Position numbers and translations under genes: made by a program | Shown: positions 10,495 to 22,211 of the stretch, in pieces | Layout of the letters: each line of letters opens with the position of its first letter | How positions within the stretch are numbered: the first letter of the stretch is position 1 | The notes under the pieces: generated by a model | The model's input: the letters and a program-made list of their open reading frames with translations, nothing else | Databases searched by the model: none | Told to the model about the DNA's origin: nothing | Assembly: GCF_021134715.1 (NCBI RefSeq) | Contig: NC_060020.1 | Coordinates: forward strand, 4,588,001 to 4,652,000 | Direction: 5' to 3' | Source of the DNA: Daphnia pulex | Taxonomy: Eukaryota > Arthropoda > Branchiopoda > Diplostraca > Daphniidae | Length of the DNA: 64,000 bases

Positions 10495-10927
10495 CTACTT
10501 CTCTGTTCCCAGCTGCTACACCGAGGCTCCTGCTGATAACTCCACCAAAACAATCGAATACTACACCGAAGCGGCAAAGTACTACTCTGCCCGGAGATAC
10601 TCAACCAGAACTGAGGCGGCCAAGGATTACGCAGTCACGACTTGCCACACGAAAGCTGCTCTTTCGTGCTACGTTGAACTGAAATACTACACTGATGCTC
10701 CAGTCTACTACACCACGACCTACGCTACACCTAGCTACAACACCGCAGCCGCCAAGTACTACACCGAAGGAGCCGCCTATTACACAACCACGTACGCTGC
10801 CTGGTATTCTACATTGAGGAATTTAAGTATTATCCACTACCATCTGAAGTTCATATGTATTACACCAGCAATTCTCCTGACTGTCACCACTACTCATGTT
10901 GCTCCTACCTATACATCGAAGTTCTGA
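10495..10927 (+). pseudogene. +1-frame continuation of repeat-protein copy 2
   Basis: This segment is open for about 140 codons in the frame one base off from the preceding segment and preserves family motifs (YYTEAAKYYS, ELKYYTDAPVYYTTTYATP, AKYYTEG). The motifs fade after 10800 into unrelated residues, so the true C-terminus is unclear. It would be translated only if the shift at 10471-10476 is a sequencing error, is bypassed, or is polymorphic. Confidence 0.5.
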
Positions 10928-12398
10928 AGTATATCATTGAATGTGTTGAAATATTGCTGAAATACAAAATTGATCGATAAATCACGTGTATGTCTATTTT
11001 CTCCTGAAGTACCTTTCCTCCTGCTGATAATTTCGTGATGTGAGAAAATATTTCTGAGTGCCATGTAAACTCTAAACAATTGATCTTGCAAAACACAACA
11101 AAAAAATTCAAACTTATCTAAGTTTTCAATATATTAAACTCTTTCCTTTTAATAATTTTTTTTTCTAACATTAAAAAATTCAAAGTCGAACAATATTTCA
11201 CTTGAAAAATCCAAAGTTCACCTTCCATTATTTCTGCTAAGTCCAGACTTTTGTTTTTGAAAAAAAATTTAAAAAAATCCCCCCTACACCAAATCATTAA
11301 AAATTTTTCGCGAAAAATGTTATACGAAAATTTTATTATATACAAAGTTTATTCATAATCAAAGTTTATACAAAATTTATATTTGAATTCATATTTTTCC
11401 TGTGGCCCCCAGGGGGGGGGGCCTGTCGCTTTCTCTACCGCGATAATAACATGATGCAAGTTATATGCAAATTATTATTTGTTTGGCGCAGAAAGCTTGT
11501 TTTATCTAGCAGTTCTCAACTGTGTCAAACCTGACATTGATCAGGTTGCCTCAGTCGTATACTGCATGATTGAATGAAAACTCAAAAGACGACAGATCAA
11601 ACTATTTGAAGTCACAACACAAAATACTGGCAGGCAAACAACAACACAAAAATTTTCAAGTCAGGAAGCCAGATGGAACAGCTCAGCTACAACAGCACAG
11701 CAATTTCAGGTCCAACACAGCTACTTCTGGATCACACTGCAACCTCATGCTGCATACAACGGTTCAATCAGTCTTCATCACACCTTTCCCCATTTGGCTG
11801 CAACAAGGTAACCAACAGTGTTAAAGAAGTGTTTGTTATACCTATTTAAGAAAAGAAAATTAATTTCAAGAAACACAACTGTGTACACACTCATTATAAC
11901 AGAAGAATACAAAGAGTAACATAAAACTACGCAGTCCAACAAAAAAACTTGATATGTGATTCAAAATTTCTATCGTAGCAGAGCAAATTGGTCTAATCTC
12001 TAGTCATGTTAACTAAATCTGTAGTACTTTTGCAAGATATTTGATCAAAATGATTACTTTTTACTGTTGCATGTGATGAGACGTACGCCTAAGAACAGGC
12101 AGCAAGACACACGAGGCACGCCATTTCGGCAATGTACAGGCAATTCCAAGTCTGAGTTGAATGATTTGGCAAAGTGGTTTCTACATGCTAAATCACCTGT
12201 AAATTTTCACATCAACATTTTAAATTCAATAACAATAGGAACTTAACAATAAATACCTTTTAACAGAGCTGCTTTTAATTTCCATCATGAGAAACGTGAA
12301 ACGTCACGACCAGCAACCCATATCTTCTGCGTCTTGGAACAAAATGGCCGTTATGCGTCACTGCTGAAGACACTCGCGCTACCTGGTGGACATAATTT
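10928..12398. other. AT-rich intergenic sequence
   Basis: No credible coding region. The ORF at 11570-11824 is Gln/Asn-rich and has no recognisable domain. A nine- or ten-base G run lies at about 11411-11420. Confidence 0.45.
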
Positions 12399-12431
12399 CA
12401 GCCACCTATTGACAGCCACCTATTGACAGCC
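12399..12431. repeat. Short tandem duplication
   Basis: The 14-base block CAGCCACCTATTGA occurs twice in succession and is followed by CAGCC. It lies about 90 bp before the palindrome at 12522. Confidence 0.8.
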
Positions 12432-12521
12432 ATTAGATTCCTGTTCCAAATGACGGAACGCAACGGCTGGATGCAATGCTTGCTTCCAGATTGCTTGAAG
12501 CTGCAAGCTGCAGCTTGGAAA

Positions 12522-12552
12522 GCTGTCTGGAAGCAATTTGCTTCCAGACAGC
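12522..12552. repeat. 31-bp near-perfect palindrome
   Basis: Arm GCTGTCTGGAAGCAA at 12522-12536, a one-base spacer, then its exact reverse complement at 12538-12552. Further TTGCTTCCAGA and AAGCTGCAAGCTGCAGCTT motifs occur at 12479-12518, so the locus is a cluster of nested inverted repeats. Confidence 0.85.
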
Positions 12553-12750
12553 ACGCTGCACGCAGTAGCTCAACTTTAATTCGACATACCTTTCGGCTTT
12601 CAGTCCTTTCACTAGCTGGCACGAAATGAATCAAATGAGCATATTTAGCAGCTTTCCCTATGACACAAATACACACAGTTTTTAGTTAGCTTTTCAGACT
12701 TTTTAACTCTTCAACATAAAAATCTATAATATCAACATAGAACTCCACTA

Positions 12751-12968
12751 TGCGACAATAGAATTTCAATAAATTCTTTAATTAACTTCATGTTCGAAGT
12801 TCGACAATAGAACTCCATTGAATTTTAAATATTTTAAATGTCCGACAATAGAACTAACGATTTTCAAAATCTACGATTGTCGCGTAGTTGAGTTCTGCTG
12901 TCGGGTATTTTTAATAATATTTAAAAAAGGAGTTCTAATGTCTTTGTCGTTGGAGTTCTACTGTCGCA
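12751..12968. mobile_element. MITE-like element, 218 bp, TA target-site duplication
   Basis: Terminal inverted repeats TGCGACAATAGAA (12751-12763) and TTCTACTGTCGCA (12956-12968) match with one mismatch and are flanked by TA on both sides (12749-12750, 12969-12970). Sub-terminal copies of GACAATAGAACT at about 12803 and 12843, and their reverse form at 12891 and 12951, repeat the terminus inside. No ORF. A TA duplication with short TIRs suggests mobilisation by a Tc1/mariner-type transposase; the assignment is inference. Confidence 0.65.
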
Positions 12969-13135
12969 TACAAAGAAATTTTTAAAAATTATTTGCCGTC
13001 TAGCGTCAGAAAAAAGAAACGTTTGATTTGACAGTGATGTCCGGTTGTCCGCTCTAGCTCGTTGACAACTTGACAGTTGACACTCAATTGAAAAAACTAA
13101 CAAAAAAAGACAAATAAATTTAATACTCACGTTAT

Positions 13136-13920
13136 ATTCTCCCCTTCAAATTTATTTCACGTCTTCACCAAAAAGCCACCACCTCAGCATCACACATCAC
13201 AACAGAAGAAATCCCCAAGGTATAATGCTTCTACAATGAGGAGTGATTCTAAATGTTTCTACATCTGTAGTGATTCCAGATTGTTGACAAAATATCTTGT
13301 TCTGCTACCTTTACGGATTACCTTTTAAACTTTTAACTGCATTCCTGTCATTCTGCACTTTGCCTTACTTGTGATAAATCTTTCTTTTTCTCTGCAGGTT
13401 CCGGTGGCCATTGATGTTCAGGCTGTGAATTGAGATGCTGCCTAATGAAGAGATGGTGAAAGGCTGAAAGGTTTGCTTGAAGCTGTTGCAGTGTTGCTGC
13501 TGTCCTTGGTCTCACAATTCAATGTGTTCTTCGATTTGTCTGTTGTGTCAAATCTATTCCAAATTCCCCTCCAAATTTATATCTTGTCTTCACCAAAAAG
13601 CAACCACCTTTTAGTATCACAAATTCACAACAGACAAAATTTCCAAGTTATAATATGCTTCTACAATGAACAGTTCTTCTACATGCTTCTACATCTATTA
13701 GTGATTCCAGATTGTTGACGAAATATTGTAAACTGCTTCCTTTTTACTTATAACCATTTTAACATTTAACTTCATTCCTATCATTCTGTACTTTGCCTTA
13801 CTTGTGATAAATCTCTCTTTTTCTCGTCTGCAGGTTCCGATGGACATTGATGTTCAGGCTGTTAATGGAGATGCTGCCTAATGAGGAGATGGTGAGAGGT
13901 GTGCTTTATAAAGCTGTTGC
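13136..13920. repeat. Two-copy tandem duplication, 425-bp period
   Basis: Copy 1 (13136-13489) and copy 2 (13561-13920) are alignable over about 350 bp at moderate identity. Shared blocks are GTCTTCACCAAAAAGC, GTGATTCCAGATTGTTGAC, CTTTGCCTTACTTGTGATAA and CATTGATGTTCAGGCTGT. Each copy contains an exon-like unit: a pyrimidine tract with TCTGCAG, about 70 bases, then GATGGTGA. The unit is not an open reading frame in copy 1 (TGA after CTGTGAAT). It could be duplicated non-coding exons or an old mobile sequence. Confidence 0.7.
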
Positions 13921-14294
13921 TACTGTATGGTATTGTGGTTTCATGTGTAAGTTCACTTTTCATGTCACTGAATTTCTTTCGTTGCAGTCTACATATGTAT
14001 TTTAAGTATTGATCTGGGCTTATGTGTAACTGATGTTGGACTCCTTTTCTGAGGCCCCGTAAAATCGCTCTCGTAATAACCGTTCCTCAACTTTTCGCTC
14101 TTTTTCCTGTTTGAGCGTGTGTAAGTTTGATTAAACATTATTAATATTAACAAACAACAACAACAAATTAACATTGAGGTTGAATTATTCATAAACTAAA
14201 TTAGTAAATTTGAATTAAAAATAATTTTATAATAAATTATAAAATATATATAATATTGTGATGATAAATATTGGAAGTTTTGTATGTTGCTTAT

Positions 14295-14561
14295 GGGGCT
14301 CTTCGGGATCTGTTTTATTTAGCCGATTTATCTGGCAACGCAGCATGGCGCCAGTCTTTTTTGAGGGAAGAACGGGGAGAAGAGGGAGAATGGGACGAGT
14401 GGGAGGGAGGAGGGCGTACGAAAAAAAAGGGGACCCACGTTTCCTCTTCTCCCCCATTCGTCCCATTCTCCCTCTTCTCCCCGTTCTTCCCTCAAAAAAG
14501 ACTGGCGCCATGCTGCGTTGCCAGATAAATCGGCTAAATAAAACAGATCCCGAAGAGCCCC
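14295..14561. mobile_element. Foldback element with arms of about 105 bp
   Basis: The left arm starting GGGGCTCTTCGGGATCTG at 14295 is the reverse complement of the right arm ending at 14561. Identity is nearly complete over about 100 bases, including a purine-rich GAACGGGGAGAAGAGGGAG section. A loop of about 50-60 bases (14400-14458) separates the arms. Possible TAT duplications flank it (ending 14294, starting 14562). It is much more GC-rich than its surroundings, which supports insertion. Both strands show mirror ORFs as a consequence; they are not genes. Confidence 0.8.
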
Positions 14562-16102
14562 TATTATTACAGTAATAAGCCATATAGATATTAAGAATCA
14601 GGTTTTGAAGGACAACATAGTTTGTAGAAATGGAAAAGAAGTATGTAACTATTGTTCAGGGAGCAATTAATTTTAGGACAATACTTGTTGAATTGTAAAA
14701 ATAGAATTTTGAAACGAATGTTAATTAAGCAAGTAAAGTGTTCATAAAAAAGTTTCCCTCATAATTTTCCAAATTTTCCACATATCATGGAGCTTATCGC
14801 ATTATGACCGGGGGGTGATGGTCAGCTAGGGGTGTTGGTTGGTTACTGTTTACTTAATAACACGGGGAAGGAAGGAGCACAGCTATACTATTGTGATCAT
14901 CTACATAATTTATCAGTCTTAAATTTCAGCAGTCTCTTCAGTTTCAGCTATGGAACGGCGACTCACTTAAACGAAAACGGAGATTTCATTAAAAGTAAAT
15001 AAAACTGAGACTGTACAAGAAGCATTACCTCAACGCACAGGTAGCAAAAGAAGGAATCGACAAAATGCAGTCGATTAAATATGCCCGACAACCATCAGGC
15101 AACATGGACTATTTTCAGCAACTTTTCAACACCGCATGAACACAACAAGCATAGAAAAATAAGAAAGAGGTATGAATGGTATGATGTTGAACTGCAAGTC
15201 TGCACAAACTCCATTCAAGTCCATCTGTCAACTGGAAAATGACCATGAAATCCTACAACGCAAAACAACATTAGTAAATCAGTAACATTTTGAAATACGA
15301 AAAATATACCAATTAAAAGTTTCACAAAGCAAAACAGAAAAATGGAAGTGATATTTAACTTTAGCTTAAATAAATTAAATTTTTCTACCACTCATAAGTT
15401 ACAGAAATGATTTATTTAAAATTTAGAATAAACTAAACCCTAATCAAGAAGAAAGTCAACAATCACATCAAGTTATTAACAATGACGGCAATTTCTGCTT
15501 TTTCCTCAGAAAATTTACAACTCATTAAAAGAACTTTCCACAAAACTGTCTGATTAAGCACAAAATATCGAGGCCACTTGTCAAAGATAAAGAACACAAT
15601 GCTAACCCACTTGATTTATCTTACAAGTATCACAATATTGTCTTACAATAGTGTAGAGACCCTCTCAAAGACGTATCTTCATGACATGGCAGCGACCACT
15701 TGGAGAAAGGCATGATCTTCGATAAACGTTTACCAAATAAATTCAAGCAGATTAAAAAATTGACTAAAAGAAAAGAAAAAACTTCATGATTCACTTACTT
15801 GCTTTAGAGTTGTTCACTTTCGATTCAGCTTGGTCGAATGGCGTCAGAATACCTCAATCATTCTTAAATGTAAAAGCGAAAAAACAACGTTAGCAACACA
15901 TTCCAGTCCACTGTCTTAAAAGCAAATTTCGTCACTCACTCACGGACACTTCGCCACCGGTAAACATAATTTTACACACCTAGTGAAAAGCAACAGCATT
16001 AACGAACGACTGAATGGTCCATTATTAAATGTACGAACAATATCAACACCCGAATCTGCATGAACAACTCAACCCACCGTTCACCAGCTAGATGCACCCA
16101 AG
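14562..16102. other. AT-rich intergenic sequence
   Basis: No gene, RNA or mobile element recognised. No ORF longer than about 60 codons is evident on either strand. Confidence 0.5.
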
Positions 16103-16985
16103 TCTTTCTGCACATTGGACTGCCATCAAGAGGCTCAGAGCCTCAGAAGAGGTTGTAAACTTGTAATCCTACTTGGAGAAAAAAAGTCCTTATCAGAAAA
16201 TACGTCATTTGTATGCTTTACATTTGTGACATCAACAAAATGACAGCAGCTTGGTTCAACTAGGCACTTTTTTGGAATTACTTTTAAGTTGCAAAGGAAT
16301 CTACAATTAGCATCCTTAGAACAGTTTTAACTGAGAAGTCAACAGATACAAAGCAAAAAAACTATATAGCCTTACCGTAGAAAAGCTGATCAACTTGATT
16401 AATTTTATTTGCTCTGAAGTATTTTTGCATGTGAAGAGAGCTGCAAACTGTACAGGTATCAATCAAGCCAGCAAGAAGAACACCTTTCGCCAGCTGGCTG
16501 CAACAAACCCATGAGCACATTGGGCTGAGAGGCTCAGACCTGAAGAGGCTGTATTCCTATTAGGAGAAAAATCAATTGCTATCAGAAAATAAAGTCATGT
16601 GTGACATGAACAAAATGACAGAAGCATGGTTTAGCTAAGTAATCTCTAGGAATTACTGTTACATTACACAGGAATCAACAATTGGCATACTTTTAAAATG
16701 TTTTTAACCTTTAAGTCAACAGATTTCAAGCAAAAAAACTACATGTTAACTAGTAAATGAGTATCCTTACCGTAAAAAGCAGATCAACTTTATTATTTTA
16801 AACTCTTCTGAAGTGTTGCTGCATGTGACGAAAGCTACAAGCTGTACAGGTAGCAAACAAACCTGCAAGTAAAGAAAACCACCTGCCAGCTGTCTGCAAC
16901 AGCAACAACTTCGTGTGCATGTGGGACTGAGAGGCTCAGACCTTAAAAGGCTGTATTCCTACTTGGAGAAAAAATCCCTAAACAC
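16103..16985. repeat. Tandem repeat family, about 400-bp period, 2.2 copies
   Basis: The anchor GAGGCTCAGA occurs at 16130, 16529 and 16931, giving spacings of 399 and 402 bp. Each copy continues through TCCTA-TTGGAGAAAAA, TATCAGAAAATA, ACAAAATGACAG, GGAATTACT, AAGTCAACAGAT, CTTACCGTA, AGCTGTACAGGTA-CAA and the CCAGCTG-CTGCAACA block. Divergence between copies is perhaps 20-25%. Non-coding. Confidence 0.75.
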
Positions 16986-17374
16986 ACTGAAATATTTAGC
17001 CACCTGGTGACAGCCCTAAGCATCCACGGACGACGGGAGTCAATACATGCTCACTGTAGCCTACACCTGCGTCTGCGTTATAATTACGGATTGCACTAAC
17101 ACTAAGTCTATAATGATTAAACATTTAAACCCTACATCGTAATCTACTGTATGCAAAAATAGTGATGCCGTATTGGTATAATAAACTTTGTAATGTTCAC
17201 TTTACTATAAGCAATGGCATACCATAGCAATTACTTTAACCATTACATAGCTGTCTGGCATTTGCGTTAGCATTACTACTTCTTTACTCTCACATAAAAA
17301 ATTTTCATGAAATGTGCTAGGAATGGCTTAATAGTTAATACTATGGTGAATATTAATGAATTGTTTGAAACTAA

Positions 17375-17392
17375 AAAAAAAAAAAAAAAAAC
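17375..17392. repeat. Poly(A) run
   Basis: About 18 consecutive A residues, about 295 bp before the syntaxin-16 start codon. No retroposon body was recognised next to it. Confidence 0.8.
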
Positions 17393-17686
17393 ACGCGCTC
17401 TTTTACTTCCATCTAGTGGCTGCTGATGACACCAAAACTTTTCTTCATACTAAATGTGCCACGAAATGTCAAAATCAGCTGTACAAGGATCGAGTCCATC
17501 GATTTAAAATTGTCAAAATCAAAATCTGGCATTTAAAAAATAAAGTTTCAGTGCAATATCTATTATCCAAATCAATGTTTTCAATTGTGATGTGTACGAT
17601 TTAGATTTTTCTTGTGAAAATTTAGATCACGTACATCTTAATATCGATGATTCAACCCCAATATCGACTGAAAGTTCACATAGAAA

Positions 17687-19103
17687 ATGGCAACACGAAG
17701 TATCACTGAAATTTTCATTCTGATGCGTAACAATGCTATTCAAAGTCGCAATTTTTACTCTGAACAAGTGAGTGACTCATTTTGACTTTTGAAATTACTG
17801 GTAATTGGTAATGGTTTGCTTTTAGAGCATATCAGACACGGATTCCTTGGTCCGTCATGAAATAGATGTTCACGGCAAGAGTCATGCCACTCATGTAAGG
17901 ATTCCTCCAGAATGGACAGACAGCTTAGAAGAGGCTCAGTACACCTTGACAAAAATTCAAACTCGACTAAAAGAGTTGAGCTCTCTTCAAAACAAACATC
18001 TTCTTAAGCCCACATTTGATGACTCGATGAATGAAGAGCAGCAGATTGATGCCTTTACTCAAGACATAACCAAAGTATTACAGATTAGAATTAATTAAAT
18101 TGTTTAAAACTTCAATCCTTCTTTGTTTATTCTGAAGATGTTTACCACCTGCCACAATTGCATAAAAAGGATTCAGTACAATAGTACTAGTCCTAGTCTG
18201 GGGCAGGCAGAAGCAAATCTTGCCAAAAATGTGGTCACATCTTTGGTAACAACATTACAAAATCTATCAAACACCTTCAGGAGTGACCAGAATGCATATC
18301 TGAACAGTTCAGTTCTTATTCATTTATTTCTTTTACAAAGTATAGCACATTCCAGTCACAGTCAAAGCCAGTCACAGCACTTTTATCATGTCAATATTAC
18401 TTATTCTAAGTGATAAGTAATCATTACTCATCAGTCATCTTCATTTCTTTATCACACAAGAATGTAGTTTCAAATCTCTGATTTGTATTTTGTTGCACCT
18501 AGATAATAGTTTAAAAATCAATTAACCAATTCGTAACAAAAATGTAAATTCATGTATATACTTATTTGCCCACTGCCCAACAGAAATTAAATCACGCGAG
18601 GAACGTTCTCAACAATTTTTTGGTGGAACTTCCTCCAAGGATTGGAATTATGATGACTGGACCAATACTAGCAGCCAAACCGAAACTCCGCGAGTGATGA
18701 GCCAGCAGCAATTGATGTTGCAGGAAGAAAATTCGTCTTTCGTTGAACAGCGCGAGAAGGAAATTCAAAATGTGGTCCGTTCGATATACGAACTGAATTC
18801 GATATTTAAAGTAATTTCTTTGACACTTTGAAGCATTGCAACATTATTTCATTATGGTGTAACTTATTTTTGTTCATTTTCTTAAATCTGCAGGAAATCT
18901 CTCACATGGTCGCGGATCAAGGTACCGTTTTGGATAGAATAGACTACAATATTGAGCATACACAAGCTAAAGTTCACGACGGTTTGGTTCATCTGCAAAA
19001 AGCTGATAATTATCAAAAGAAAAATCGGAAGATGGTATGCATTGTCGGTTTGGTTTCCACCATCATCCTTCTAATCATTATTTTAATTGCTGTTAAATCT
19101 TGA
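17687..19103 (+). CDS. Stx16: Syntaxin-16, Qa-SNARE (311 aa, 5 exons)
   Basis: Qa-SNARE of the trans-Golgi network that drives fusion of endosome-derived carriers and binds the SM protein Vps45. Exons: 17687-17767, 17826-18074, 18138-18306, 18584-18810, 18894-19103. Joins are phase 0, 0, 1, 0. The N-terminal MATRSITEIF fits the Vps45-binding N-peptide. An Habc-type helical region spans about 60-165 (EEAQYTLTKIQTRLKEL). REERSQQFF precedes the SNARE linker. The SNARE motif (about 215-285) includes DQGTVLDRIDYNIEH, with the zero-layer Gln near residue 251. A C-terminal anchor VGLVSTIILLIIILIAV ends at residue 311. Length matches animal syntaxin-16 (about 325). The third intron uses a GTTCAG donor, unusual but required to restore the conserved linker. 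No nearby TATA box was seen. Confidence 0.95.
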
Positions 19104-19822
19104 GTAAATAGAAAATCTAATTTCTGTTCAAGTTTTCCATGTGTGTATTGAACTGCTGGAAATGTACGTGTTTAAATGCTGCATAGTATATGTTTTACAA
19201 GTTCAAAACACTTGAATTTTCTAAGGTGTTGTAACTTTAATATGAAGTGTACATTTTCAATTACAGTCGCAATATTAGCTACCCCTCTCGTCACCAACTA
19301 GGGCCAAAAACACATTGGTCGTCCTTAGTATTGACATGCAAAAACAAATTACAGAACGTTAAAACCGCTCTTGTTTCGCACCCCTAAAGCTATAGTCCTG
19401 GAAACAATCAAATTCCTTTTGGAAATGTTTTCAGTAAGGACACGCGTAACGTATAGCACCGTAACGATGCCATTTAAGACATAAGCTCTACTTATCAGCA
19501 GTAAATTCATAAAGAAAATCAACAATAGATATTCAAATTTCTCAACGAAAGCTTCTTAAAAAATGAGAGTAGTAGAAAACGAAGTTTAGAGAGAGGAGAA
19601 GGCACAACGAAGACTAGCAGAGCACTCGTTGAAGTGGAGGTGTAATAGGGTGGTGATTCGGACTTATTTCTCAAAGATGAAAACCGTGTTTCGTGATATT
19701 TACAATAGATTGTATCAATAACCGCTGATACAAATGAGGGGACTAAAAGCGCCTTTGATTCGCAAAAGTTCAATATTAGGAACGCTTTTAATACCCCCGG
19801 TAAAACTAAATGGCGATCAACG
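19104..19822. other. Convergent 3' region of Stx16 and OSGIN
   Basis: The two genes end tail-to-tail across 719 bp that should contain both 3' UTRs. No canonical AATAAA was clearly placed for either gene; variant signals are likely. The minus ORF at 19519-19866 overlaps the OSGIN stop and is a shadow. Confidence 0.55.
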
Positions 19823-22201
19823 TCACGCCGGGCAATCAAGGTAGTTGACGGATTCTTGAGGGACATGAAGGATGGGCGGATTTGACACTTCTTCTTTCCT
19901 CTCCAATGGACAGGATTTCAAATGAATATCTCTCGTGATAGCTAAGGCGCCTCCTTGGGCGAAACGGACAAAATTATCTGAGACCAAGGGCCCCATAGCG
20001 TACAACCCAGGTTGCTTGGTGGATTCGAGCGTGAATAGATCGACATCAAGCGGGTTATTACGACATGAGATAGGTTTGGTCACGTCGACCGTTAAATCAC
20101 GTCCTTTATTTTCAAGGAAACTTAAACTAGGTCGAGAGCCTATTAATACCACGACGTAAGAAACTTTGATTCGAGTGGAGCACTCTGGTCCTTGCAGACA
20201 GACTTTTCCATCATTTTGAATACGCACCACTTGGCTCTGCTCCATCGGAGTGTATCCTGAGTAAGTCATTCCGTTGTCTTTCATCATCTGATAGACCTGA
20301 TAATTAAACAAATCAAAAATGAAATGATGTCAACTCAATCAGAAATTGAGAAAAATTACCTTGTGGTACTCAGGGTACATGTTGGAAGGAAGCTGGCCAA
20401 AGATAAGGCTAGGATCGGTAGCCTTGCGTCGAAACGCGTGAATGATGGGAATTCCATGAAAGTGTGCGGCAATTATAGCATCCGCTGCAGACAAGCCAGC
20501 CCCAACAATGAGAACCGGTTCACTCCGACTGTTCAATTGCTGACTGGAAATAAGTTGTTCCATCGCTTGTAAGGATTTGACGACAAAGGGCAGATTTTCA
20601 CCGGCCACGTTCATACGATTAGGGCGATCAGAACCACCAATGGCTAAGACCTATTATTTCAAATAGAAAATCATTATCAACATTCCTAAAACTAATAGTG
20701 AAATTGGCTAATTCAATAGCCAGATATTTTCACTCTCGTACTTATAATTATAAAGTAGATTATAACAGAACATACCACGTTTGGAGTCAAATATTGAAAA
20801 TCTTCCAGTCCTTCAGCTGTCCGGATGTGACCCGTCACTTGCCAAAGTCCACGATCATTGTTCTCGTTTGAGCCATTTTTTAATTGATCTACACGACGAA
20901 CCGAAGTGACTTCCGCTGAGTCGCGGAAGTAGGGGCGCAATCCTTTGATATCAACGTAATCGTGATAATATCGAGCCACGTTCTTAACCGAGGCTCGTTT
21001 CTGACGACTCCCAAGTTGCCGATCGCAAACACTTTCTTCCCATTCTCGAAAGCTCAAGTTAGCCAGTTCCATCCACGTTCCTCTGCTGATAGTCAAAACG
21101 TCTCCCTCCATTGCCTATACAAAAAAATAGGGGAAAAATACAATGAAAAAACGGCCATACACGTTTTTTTAAAAAAAGATCGGCCTTGATGCAATAATGC
21201 CTGTGGCAATACCATAGTTTCTCTTTTCTAGAGTCGAGAGGAAATCGAGAGAAATGAGTTTCTACAGTAATTATAGGGTTTGTCCTTGTACCAGAATCAA
21301 GGCTAAGGTCGAAACAGTATTGCATTTCCTCCAACGCTCATATGTGTTTCCATGTAAACAATTTTTTAAGTGTAAACAACAAACAAGGCCCATTACATAA
21401 TAATAATTTTGATTATTGTCGTATCGGCGTACGGTAACTACGCACCATTAAAGTCCAAGATGGATGAAATATTTTTCAGATTGAGAAAAAAATTGAAGGT
21501 TCAAATCTAAACGTACGTGTTGCTAAGCTATTTTACAATCTAAGAAAGGGAAGGAGTGAGATAAATTGATAAACGCACCTGCCACGATCCCCCCGGGGGA
21601 CCTCTGCCAAGAACCACGTGATCGAGAGCATGCTCGGGATGGTTCTTCCATGCAAGAAGTGATGGTAGATCTTGACCTGTGTCTGCATCTGGGTGATTCA
21701 GAATGTCGTATAAAAGAGCAACCGGATTGCTCGACCGCCCTTCCAGTCCCTAGCGTTCCAAATAGAAATGTTACCAGAGAACTACATAACCAAAAACAAA
21801 ATAATAATAATAATAATCTTCATCTCTTACTTCTGATAATTCTTTCAGATCTTGAAGAACCAACGGGCAGTTGGGTTTCGATTCCAATCTGTAGTGAAGA
21901 AAGTCTGGTGGATGCCCCATCTCGTCCATGCCCTTATAATAGGGCCAATGGCCGGACAAGAGATAAGACAGAGTAATAGCTGAAGGTCCGTTACCTAGAA
22001 AAGGGTTATCTCAGCTTTTATTCAACGAATTCACATTGTGCTAGAACATCAGTAAACGTTTGGAAATAAATTACCGACGACGACAACGTCTTTGGTTATG
22101 GTCTTGACTGACGTTTCGATATCGACAGATCGAGTATCCGCAACTGCTTGGCGCGATCGTCTTGAACCCGTTAATGGGCAGCGAATGGATTTGGTGCGCA
22201 T
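19823..22201 (-). CDS. OSGIN: OSGIN-type FAD-dependent oxidoreductase (521 aa, 6 coding exons)
   Basis: Orthologue of oxidative stress-induced growth inhibitor 1/2, a flavin-monooxygenase-like protein linked to stress response and growth control. Coding exons on the minus strand: 22201-22075, 21994-21831, 21749-21579, 21114-20776, 20650-20360, 20296-19823; phases are 1,0,0,0,0. The N-terminal dinucleotide fold is DVVVVGNGPSA (38-48). The conserved middle includes LSGHWPYYKGM, GLEGRSSNPVALLYD, LGRGPPGGSWQAMEGDVLTIS and RYYHDYV. A second Rossmann motif VLIVGAGLSAADA falls at about 313-325. The C-terminal QPGLYAMGPLVSDNFVRFAQGGALA closes the flavin fold. Length agrees with animal members (about 480-560 aa). 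The start is the first ATG (MRTKS) after an acceptor at 22212. Enzyme activity is not established for the family. Confidence 0.93.
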
Positions 22202-22211
22202 GGTCCTGTTG
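22202..22211 (-). other. OSGIN: 5' UTR part of the first OSGIN coding exon
   Basis: On the minus strand TTCACCTAG precedes the ten bases before the ATG. The coding exon therefore follows an intron inside the 5' UTR. Confidence 0.6.

Noticed and set aside
14227..14583. Overlapping plus and minus ORFs with almost the same protein
   Set aside because: Direct consequence of the perfect inverted repeat at 14295-14561, not a gene.
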